Assembly: GCA_014799485.1 (NCBI GenBank)
Contig: JAAVHY010000047.1
Span: 1 to 15,947 of the forward strand
DNA from: Clostridiales bacterium
GTDB taxonomy: Bacteria > Bacillota_A > Clostridia > Oscillospirales > Oscillospiraceae
Length of the DNA stretch: 15,947 nucleotides
Direction: 5' to 3'
Shown here: positions 6,697 through 11,208 of the stretch, one piece after another
Position numbering within the stretch: position 1 is the stretch's first letter
Layout of the letters: each line of letters begins with the position of its first letter
Translations under genes and position numbers: made by a program
Notes under the pieces: model-generated
Database searches by the model: none
The model's input: only the letters and a program-made list of their open reading frames with translations
Told to the model about the DNA's origin: nothing

Positions 6697-7140
6697 ATGA
6701 AGGTAGAGGTGCAGATCGACCCCGGCCTGGACGAGCCGGTGGTCATCCTGCGCGCCCCCAGCCCCACCGAGGAGGTGGAGGCCCTGGCGGCGCGCCTCCG
6801 GGGGGAGGCGGCCCCCCAGCCCTTCACCGCCTACGACGGGCGGGAAGCGGTGCGGGTGAGCCGGTCCATGGTGCTGCGGTTCTTTGCCGAGGACAAGGGG
6901 GTGTCCTGCCAGACGGGCAAGGGCGTGTTCACCGTCCGGCAGCGGCTGTACGAGCTGGAGGAGGAGCTGGCGGGCACCCGGTTCGTGCGGGTGTCCAACT
7001 CGGAGATCGTCAACCTGGATCGGGTGACCGGCCTGGATTTGACCCTGGCCGGCACCATCAAGATGACCCTGGAGGGCGGGACGGTGTGCTGGGTGTCCCG
7101 GCGGTACGTGAAGAAGATCAAGCAGGCGCTGGAAGTGTGA
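6697..7140 (+). CDS. LytTR-family DNA-binding transcriptional regulator
   Basis: The 147-aa cytoplasmic protein has an N-terminal segment of about 40 residues with no receiver-domain signature, then a LytTR DNA-binding domain (about 41-146). Recognisable LytTR features are [23 protein letters not shown] (62-84), the strand [15 protein letters not shown] (96-110) and the C-terminal [13 protein letters not shown] (133-145). It belongs to the stand-alone LytTR regulators that are not response regulators and are usually paired with a membrane protein of DUF3021 type that restrains them. The next gene fits that partner. A GAAGGGGGGAG site lies 5 nt before the ATG. The direct repeat and promoter upstream suggest autoregulation. 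Target genes beyond this operon cannot be told from the sequence. Confidence 0.92.
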   Translation: MKVEVQIDPGLDEPVVILRAPSPTEEVEALAARLRGEAAPQPFTAYDGREAVRVSRSMVLRFFAEDKGVSCQTGKGVFTVRQRLYELEEELAGTRFVRVSNSEIVNLDRVTGLDLTLAGTIKMTLEGGTVCWVSRRYVKKIKQALEV

Positions 7141-7145
7141 CGATA

Positions 7146-7249
7146 GGCGCGCAGGGGAGCTTGGACTGGAGCGAGGGCAAAAGCCCAGTCACCGCGCAGA
7201 GGGGACGGGTTTTGCCCGAGTCGGAGGGAAAGCGACCCGGCCGCGCGCC
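7146..7249 (+). other. Possible structured RNA between the LytTR and DUF3021 genes
   Basis: The 142-nt gap contains an outer 7-bp stem GGCGCGC (7146-7152) with GCGCGCC (7243-7249). It encloses at least two smaller hairpins: GACT/AGTC (7164-7167, 7187-7190) stacked near GGGC-AAAA-GCCC (7175-7186), and CGGG/CCCG (7206-7209, 7215-7218) or alternatively GTCG/CGAC (7220-7223, 7233-7236). No T-run and no convincing promoter are seen. It may be a cis-regulatory element for the downstream membrane genes. It matches no class I can name. Confidence 0.25.
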
Positions 7250-7282
7250 CAATCGGAACATGACAACGAGGAGGGATATTCT

Positions 7283-7759
7283 ATGGAAGAACTCAAAAAG
7301 CAGTGGCTTCCCCGGGCGCTCACCGGCGCTTTGGCGGGGCTGCTACTGGCGGCGCTGTGCCGGGACGCGCTGTTCCAAGGGGGCTTTTCCATGCCCGCCC
7401 TCTGTCAGCCCCTAATGGACCAGGTGGGCGCGGCTTGGGCGGTCATTATCACCTGCGCCCTCTTTTTTAGTCTGGGCGCGGTGGCGGGCCTCGCCACCCT
7501 GCCCTTTGCCGACAGCGGTCGGGAGCTGATACTGCAATCTCTGGCCCACTTTGCCGTCACTGCCGGTCTATGGTCGCTGCTGCTGAGCGTGTCCATCGGG
7601 GCGCGCGAGCCGGAGGTCTGGCTGTTGTGGCTGGGGTCGCTGGCCTTGGTGTATGCCCTGGTGTGGCTGGGCCGCTGGGTTGGGTGGTACCGGGAGGTGC
7701 TTGCCATCCGAAAAAAGCTGGGGCTGGACCATAAAAAGAAGGAGGGCAGAACGCCGTGA
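7283..7759 (+). CDS. DUF3021-type integral membrane protein
   Basis: The 158-aa protein has four predicted membrane segments (about 10-27, 47-68, 84-104, 112-132) and a basic C-terminal tail rich in Lys. Its size, topology and position after a stand-alone LytTR gene fit the DUF3021 family. In studied LytTR regulatory systems the linked membrane protein inhibits its LytTR partner. The exact DUF assignment is from pattern recognition. A GAGGAGGG site lies 8 nt before the ATG. The stop overlaps the next start by 4 nt (GTGA), so the two membrane proteins are translationally coupled. Confidence 0.75.
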   Translation: MEELKKQWLPRALTGALAGLLLAALCRDALFQGGFSMPALCQPLMDQVGAAWAVIITCALFFSLGAVAGLATLPFADSGRELILQSLAHFAVTAGLWSLLLSVSIGAREPEVWLLWLGSLALVYALVWLGRWVGWYREVLAIRKKLGLDHKKKEGRTP

Positions 7760-8250
7760 AAAAGCAAACCCGTCTCTATAACATCATCCTCCCCATTTGG
7801 ATGATCGTGGCGCTCCCCAGCCCGCTGTGGCTGGCCATCATCCCCGGCAATCTGGCTGTGGACTGCGTCGTGCTGTTTTTTACCCTGCTGGCCTTAAAAC
7901 ACACCCGGAAGGGCGGGGTGGTGAAGCAGCTCTGGTGGAAGTTCTGGCTGCTGGGCTTCGCCGCCGACGCCGTCGGGGTAGTGTGGATGCTGCTGGGGAT
8001 GCTGGGGTACATCCCCTTCGGGGACCGGTGGGAGAACACCGTGTCCCACGTCACCCACAACGCCTTCCACAACCCCTGGGCCTTCCTGTGGACGCTGATC
8101 GGGGTGGCGCTGGCGGGTGTGTGCGTCTACTTCTTCGACAGGCGGGCCATGAAGTCCTGCGATCTGCTCACCGGCCGGGAGAAGCACATCGTTGCCCTGA
8201 CCATGGCCATCGTCACCGCGCCGTACCTGTTCTTTATCCCGGCGTATTGA
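7756..8250 (+). CDS. Hypothetical multi-pass membrane protein
   Basis: The 164-aa protein starts with GTG inside the stop of the preceding gene, with AAGGAGGG 9 nt upstream. Four or five hydrophobic segments are visible (about 9-28, 31-45, 61-84, 111-131, 145-162). A conserved-looking loop between the third and fourth segments contains several His and Trp residues (HVTHNAFHNPW). I do not recognise the family. Tight coupling to the DUF3021 gene suggests a third component of the same regulatory unit, either another sensor or inhibitor, or the effector the LytTR protein controls. It has no ABC or transporter signature. Confidence 0.85.
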   Translation: MKKQTRLYNIILPIWMIVALPSPLWLAIIPGNLAVDCVVLFFTLLALKHTRKGGVVKQLWWKFWLLGFAADAVGVVWMLLGMLGYIPFGDRWENTVSHVTHNAFHNPWAFLWTLIGVALAGVCVYFFDRRAMKSCDLLTGREKHIVALTMAIVTAPYLFFIPAY

Positions 8251-8263
8251 ACTTGAAAAGGCG

Positions 8264-8294
8264 GGAGCGCACCCCCTCGGGGGTGCGCTCCTTC
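8264..8294. terminator. Terminator between convergent membrane-protein genes
   Basis: GGAGCGCACCCCC (8264-8276) pairs with GGGGGTGCGCTCC (8279-8291), a very strong GC stem followed by a short T-containing tail. It separates the LytTR operon from the convergent glycosyltransferase operon. Confidence 0.85.
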
Positions 8295-8307
8295 GTTTGA
8301 TTCGCGT

Positions 8308-9396
8308 TCAGCCTGCCCGTTTTGCGGGCGCGGGTTTCGGGTTTGGTATGGATATGTCCGGCTCAGGCCGCTCCGCCCGGACGGGGCGGCGCGCCGCGCG
8401 GCCCACCGCCAGGATGCCCGCCGTGACGGCCAGCACCAGGTAGCAGTTCAGCGTCCGGCTGAGGATCATGGCCGGGGCCACCAGCGCCTCGCCGTACACC
8501 AGCAGGAAGCCCCGCAGAAACACGTTTTCCGCCGCCCCGGCGCTCCCTGGCAGGGGCAGGTAGCCCACCGCGATGGCGCACAGCGCCTGGAGGGCCATGA
8601 CTTCCCACAGGGAGAAGCCGGACAGCCCGAAGGCCCGGTACACCACGTAGGGCATGGCGTAGGAGCAGGCCAGCTGGAGGGCGCTCAGCCCCACCACGCG
8701 GGCCAGCAGGGCGGGCGCGCGGCGGATCAGGTCGGCCCCCCGGCGGTACTCCGCCAGATGGGCGTCCGCCTTTTCCTCCAGCGCGGCGCGGTCCAGGGCG
8801 GGATATACCCGGGCGGCCAGGGCGATGCAGCCGTGGAGCAGCCTCCGCGCCGGGCCGGGCAGGAACAGGAAGAGGAACATGGCCCCGTCCAGCAGGGCGA
8901 ATACGGCCAGCCCCAGGCCCAGCAGCAGCCCCACCTGGCCGCCCAGCCGCTCGGTGAGCCCCCCGGCGGTGAACAGGGCGAACACCCCCCAGCCCATGGC
9001 CGCGGTGTTGTAGCCGATGGAGACCAGCAGCATATCCAGGGCGCCGGAGGCGGCGGGGACCCCGTCCCGGGTCATGGCCAGCACCTGGGCGGGCTGCCCC
9101 CCGGTGGAGGAGGGGGTGATGGTGCTGAAAAAGAACCCCGTACACGAGTAGTAAGCGCACCGCCGGAAGGGCTGGGGACAGCCCAGGGCGCGCAGGGTGG
9201 ACCAGGTGGCCCCGGCCTCACAGCACAGGAACAGCGCCATCATCGGCAGGCCCAGCAGCAGCACCCGCCAGTCCGCGCTGAGCAGGGCCGCCGCCAGCTG
9301 TCCCGGCGTCTGCTCCGCCAGGATGGTATGCACCGTCCAGGCCAGCAGGGCCAGCACCGCCCCCATGCACAGGATGTTTTTTGCCTGGTTTTTCAT
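8308..9396 (-). CDS. LPG-synthase-TM / UPF0104 family membrane protein
   Basis: The 362-aa integral membrane protein has about eight hydrophobic segments and the family hallmarks TITPSSTGGQPAQVLA (about 94-109) and GYLPLPGSAGAAE (about 289-301). This is the transmembrane domain shared by the flippase part of MprF and by UPF0104/AglD-like proteins. It lacks the C-terminal aminoacyltransferase domain of MprF, so it is not a full lysyl-PG synthase. I chose the ATG at 9396 because it overlaps the stop of the upstream glycosyltransferase (ATGA) and starts a typical N-terminal membrane segment. The open frame continues upstream only as an out-of-frame shadow. The likely role is membrane translocation of a lipid, possibly the glycolipid made by its partner. 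The Pro-rich C-terminal tail is cytoplasmic or external and unassigned. Confidence 0.9.
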   Translation of the reverse strand: MKNQAKNILCMGAVLALLAWTVHTILAEQTPGQLAAALLSADWRVLLLGLPMMALFLCCEAGATWSTLRALGCPQPFRRCAYYSCTGFFFSTITPSSTGGQPAQVLAMTRDGVPAASGALDMLLVSIGYNTAAMGWGVFALFTAGGLTERLGGQVGLLLGLGLAVFALLDGAMFLFLFLPGPARRLLHGCIALAARVYPALDRAALEEKADAHLAEYRRGADLIRRAPALLARVVGLSALQLACSYAMPYVVYRAFGLSGFSLWEVMALQALCAIAVGYLPLPGSAGAAENVFLRGFLLVYGEALVAPAMILSRTLNCYLVLAVTAGILAVGRAARRPVRAERPEPDISIPNPKPAPAKRAG

Positions 9397-10466
9397 GCGC
9401 TCACCCGCTCCTCTCCGGCCAGCGCCCGCACCACCGCGCAGGCCGCCGTCCGGCTCAGCGTGGCGGCTACCTCGTCCATGGCGCGCCCCATGGCCGCCAG
9501 GGCGCCGTCGTCGTAAATGGTCTCCCGGATGGCGGAAAGGCACGCGCCCTCCTCCTTGGCGGCGATGCGGGCCATGCCCCGGCGCACCAGGAAGTCCGCG
9601 TTCTCCTGCTCCTGCTTCAAGAAGGGCTGCCACGCCAGGATGGGCAGACGGGCCGCGATGGCCTCGAAGCAGGTGATCCCCCCGGGCTTGGACAGCATCA
9701 GGTTCGCCCGGGCCATGTATTTCTCCACCTCGGTGGTGAAGGGCACCGCCTCGATGTTGGCGTATTTTCCGTTCAGCCGCTGGAACAGCTTCTCGTTCCG
9801 GCCCGTGAGGATGGTGGTGTGTACGCCCTCCAGCCCGTCCAGCGCCTGGTAGAAGCTGTCCCGCCGGGGCATGAGCCCCAGCCCGCCCCCCATGATCAGC
9901 AGCTCCCGGCGCCGGGAGCGGTCCCGGTGAGCGGGCCGGAACCGCCCGCTGACCGGGATGCCCGATACCACGATGGTTTCCGGGTCGATCCCCTTCGCGA
10001 TGAACCCCCGGCGGACGGCCTCCTCCGCAACCAGGTAGCAGTCGGTGCCCGGGTGGAGCCACTCGCTGTGGCAGGTCACGTCAGTGACGCAGGTGACCAG
10101 GGGGACGGACGACGGCCCCTCCCCCTTATACTTCGCCACGGCGGCGGAGCAGACGGGGTGGGTGGACACCACCACGTCGGGGGCGTACTCGTCCAGCAGG
10201 GCGTCCAGGCCGTCCAGCAGGTAATCCCCCCGGTCCTCGCCGGGGTCGTTGGCGGTGAGGCCGTGATAGAGGTTATAGAAGATCCCGCCGTAGGTCACCA
10301 GCACGTTGAACCACCGGTACATGGCGGCGGCCCGGCCCGGCATGGCGTATTCAAACAGGTCGATCACATCGGCGCGGTGCCCGTCCTGGGCCAGCTGCTC
10401 CCGCAGGGCGTTGGCGGCGGACAGATGGCCCATGCCGAACTTCGCCGTTAAAATCAGAACGTTCAT
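9393..10466 (-). CDS. MGDG synthase/UgtP-like glycolipid glycosyltransferase
   Basis: The family (GT28: plant MGDG synthase and Bacillus UgtP processive diacylglycerol glucosyltransferase) transfers a sugar from a UDP-sugar to diacylglycerol at the inner face of the membrane. The start at 10466 (357 aa) is set by GGGAGGA 7 nt upstream and gives MNVLILTAKFGMGHLSAA, the N-terminal GxGH-type acceptor-binding loop. A glycine-rich GGGLGL (193-198) opens the C-terminal domain. The donor-binding site SKPGGITCFEA (259-269) is intact. The length is normal for the family. The sugar (glucose or galactose) and the number of transfers cannot be decided from sequence. It is the first gene of a two-gene operon with the flippase-like protein. 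Confidence 0.92.
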   Translation of the reverse strand: MNVLILTAKFGMGHLSAANALREQLAQDGHRADVIDLFEYAMPGRAAAMYRWFNVLVTYGGIFYNLYHGLTANDPGEDRGDYLLDGLDALLDEYAPDVVVSTHPVCSAAVAKYKGEGPSSVPLVTCVTDVTCHSEWLHPGTDCYLVAEEAVRRGFIAKGIDPETIVVSGIPVSGRFRPAHRDRSRRRELLIMGGGLGLMPRRDSFYQALDGLEGVHTTILTGRNEKLFQRLNGKYANIEAVPFTTEVEKYMARANLMLSKPGGITCFEAIAARLPILAWQPFLKQEQENADFLVRRGMARIAAKEEGACLSAIRETIYDDGALAAMGRAMDEVAATLSRTAACAVVRALAGEERVSA

Positions 10467-10516
10467 GAAGTATCCTCCCAAATCAGCGCGTACAGCCTGC
10501 CGTTTTGATGGCTCTG

Positions 10517-10544
10517 ATTATAGAGGACAAATCTTCAATTTCAA
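10517..10544 (-). promoter_or_regulatory. Promoter of the glycosyltransferase operon
   Basis: On the minus strand TTGAAA (10539-10544), 16 bp, TATAAT (10517-10522). The predicted start is near 10510, about 45 nt before the ATG. A 17-bp near-palindrome of A/T (10578-10594) lies further upstream. Confidence 0.7.
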
Positions 10545-10628
10545 TGTGGGAGCTTCTTAGATTTTGGTGGGGTTTCTCTTAAAAATTTTTTAAGGCGGCG
10601 GGGGCGCAAAGGCCCGCCAGGGGACGCG

Positions 10629-10652
10629 AAAACCCCCGGCTCCCGCCGGGGG
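10629..10652 (-). terminator. Hairpin insulating the glycosyltransferase operon
   Basis: CCCCCGGC (10633-10640) pairs with GCCGGGGG (10645-10652). On the minus strand it is followed by four T. It would stop minus-strand read-through from the antisense-RNA locus. Its right edge abuts the -35 of the plus-strand toxin promoter. Confidence 0.6.
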
Positions 10653-10653
10653 C

Positions 10654-10682
10654 TTGCTTTTTGTCGAAAACCGTGCTATGAT
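10654..10682 (+). promoter_or_regulatory. Promoter of the toxin-like mRNA
   Basis: TTGCTT (10654-10659), 17 bp, TATGAT (10677-10682). The start point would be near 10689. The RNA would then open with a 5-bp GCCCC/GGGGC hairpin (10690-10705), a common 5' stabiliser of type I toxin mRNAs. Confidence 0.6.
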
Positions 10683-10741
10683 GGGAATGGCCCCTGAAAA
10701 GGGGCAGGGCGCTGCGTATTTGAGTTAGACTATGGCGGTTG

Positions 10742-10767
10742 GTCACATGACCCCGGAAGGGGGTGAC
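10742..10767 (+). promoter_or_regulatory. Ribosome-binding-site hairpin of the toxin-like peptide
   Basis: GTCAC (10742-10746) pairs with GTGAC (10763-10767), and CCCC (10751-10754) with GGGG (10759-10762) around a GGAA loop. The ribosome binding site GGAAGGGGG (10755-10763) is completely inside this stem-loop, 7 nt before the start codon. Translation should be low unless the stem is opened. Confidence 0.6.
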
Positions 10768-10770
10768 TAT

Positions 10771-10857
10771 ATGATGCTGATTACCATGACGTTTTACGTT
10801 CAGCAATGGGCGATTACGATCCAGGTAAAATGCAGAAACCGCCACTCCGACAAGTGA
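10771..10857 (+). CDS. Putative type I toxin-like small peptide
   Basis: A 28-codon reading frame starts ATG-ATG after a strong ribosome binding site and ends TGA at 10855. The peptide begins MMLITMTFYVQQWAITI (mostly hydrophobic, beta-prone) and ends in a basic tail VKCRNRHSDK. Its size, hydrophobic-then-cationic pattern, sequestered ribosome binding site and overlapping antisense RNA resemble type I toxins. It is shorter than most TxpA/BsrG or Fst peptides, and no known family is recognised. The last nine codons are encoded by the same hairpin that ends the minus-strand RNA. Toxicity is inference. An alternative is a regulatory leader peptide with no downstream gene. Confidence 0.5.
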   Translation: MMLITMTFYVQQWAITIQVKCRNRHSDK

Positions 10858-10922
10858 CGGTTTCTAAGACTTTAGAAACACAAAACTTCGGGGGCTAACC
10901 GCCATCACGCAGCGCCCTTTAT
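10827..10922 (-). ncRNA. Antisense RNA 1 (putative type I antitoxin)
   Basis: It is predicted from a near-consensus minus-strand promoter (TTGACA, 17 bp, TATACT) and a terminator formed by a 13-bp imperfect stem (10834-10846 with 10853-10865) followed by GCATTTT. The RNA of about 96 nt is complementary to the last nine codons, stop and 3' region of the 28-codon peptide gene. Its 5' part carries GGGCGCTGCGT and ATGGCGGTT, identical to parts of the toxin mRNA leader. Ends are estimates. Confidence 0.65.
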
Positions 10923-10928
10923 ATACAT

Positions 10929-10957
10929 AGTATACCCGCGATTTGGCGTGTTGTCAA
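10929..10957 (-). promoter_or_regulatory. Promoter of antisense RNA 1
   Basis: On the minus strand TTGACA (10952-10957), 17 bp, TATACT (10929-10934). This is far closer to consensus than the opposing toxin promoter, as expected if the antitoxin RNA is in excess. Confidence 0.82.
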
Positions 10958-10962
10958 GTGCC

Positions 10963-11058
10963 AAAAGCAGAAACCGCCACTCTGCCAAGTGACGGTTTCT
11001 ATACCCATTAGAAACTTAAACTTGTCGGACTAACCGCCGGTATGTGTGGCGTCCTTAT
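10963..11058 (-). ncRNA. Antisense-like RNA 2 (duplicate unit without peptide gene)
   Basis: This is a second copy of the antitoxin-like unit: consensus promoter, RNA of about 96 nt, and a 13-bp imperfect terminator stem (10969-10981 with 10988-11000) followed by GCTTTT. The plus strand keeps the codons for the peptide tail RNRHSAK and stop but has no start codon or ribosome binding site in frame, so there is no second peptide. RNA 2 could still pair in trans with the toxin mRNA through the shared hairpin. Ends are estimates. Confidence 0.6.
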
Positions 11059-11064
11059 ATATTG

Positions 11065-11093
11065 ATTATAACCCGGGATGTCCCCGCTGTCAA
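11065..11093 (-). promoter_or_regulatory. Promoter of antisense-like RNA 2
   Basis: On the minus strand TTGACA (11088-11093), 17 bp, TATAAT (11065-11070): a perfect sigma-A consensus with ideal spacing. Confidence 0.85.
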
Positions 11094-11143
11094 GTGCCAA
11101 AAGCAGAAACCGCCGCCCCCGCCGCCAGACCCGGAACGCAAAA

Positions 11144-11174
11144 GCCAGCCCCCGGCCATTGGCCGGGGGCTGGC
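11144..11174 (-). terminator. Terminator of the SLH protein gene
   Basis: GCCAGCCCCCGGCC (11144-11157) pairs perfectly with GGCCGGGGGCTGGC (11161-11174), a 14-bp stem with a 3-nt loop followed on the minus strand by TTTTGCG. It lies 35 nt past the stop codon. Confidence 0.92.
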
Positions 11175-11208
11175 TTGTTTGCCGGTTGGTTACCAACTGG
11201 CAGAATTA

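Larger units (their letters stand above)
10707..10917 (+). repeat. Long-range inverted repeats bounding the toxin-like cassette
   Basis: GGGCGCTGCGT (10707-10717) is the exact reverse complement of ACGCAGCGCCC (10907-10917). Nested inside, ATGGCGGTT (10732-10740) is the exact reverse complement of AACCGCCAT (10897-10905). In a full-length plus-strand RNA these would close the 5' and 3' ends together with 20 bp. The same arms make the 5' ends of the plus-strand and minus-strand RNAs alike in sequence. Confidence 0.75.
10832..11117 (-). repeat. Tandem ~135-bp repeats carrying antisense-RNA units
   Basis: The sequence GCAGAAACCGCC starts at 10832, 10967 and 11103, giving periods of 135 and 136 bp. 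The first two units are near full copies, each with the hairpin AGAAACCG..CGGTTTCT, a GTTTCTAA-like box, an AACCGCC box and a promoter facing left. The third is a fragment of about 15-30 bp. The segment CAAGTGCCAAAAGCAGAAACCGCC is shared by the second and third junctions. Interiors have diverged, so the duplication is not recent. Confidence 0.85.

Noticed and set aside
5237..6700. 487-codon plus-strand frame spanning the dinB end, the terminator and upp
   Set aside because: It crosses a strong terminator and two convergent real genes, and its composition is typical of a shadow frame.
7141..7282. Cobalamin-type riboswitch, suggested by CCCGAGTCGG and AGTCACCGCG fragments
   Set aside because: The ordered conserved core (GGTG box, CCGCCACTG box and the GAGACCTGCC end) is not present, and the neighbours have no cobalamin link.
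8308..9396. Full-length MprF (lysyl-phosphatidylglycerol synthase)
   Set aside because: Only the membrane domain is present. The C-terminal aminoacyl transferase domain is missing and the gene ends with a clear stop before a terminator.
9397..10062. Upstream extension of the LPG-TM reading frame
   Set aside because: It overlaps the glycosyltransferase in another frame and has low-complexity composition. The ATGA-coupled ATG at 9396 starts the first membrane segment.
10832..11117. Possible CRISPR array from repeated GCAGAAACCGCC
   Set aside because: There are only three occurrences with 135-136 bp periods, and the spacers are themselves homologous and carry promoters. This is a tandem duplication of an RNA gene.
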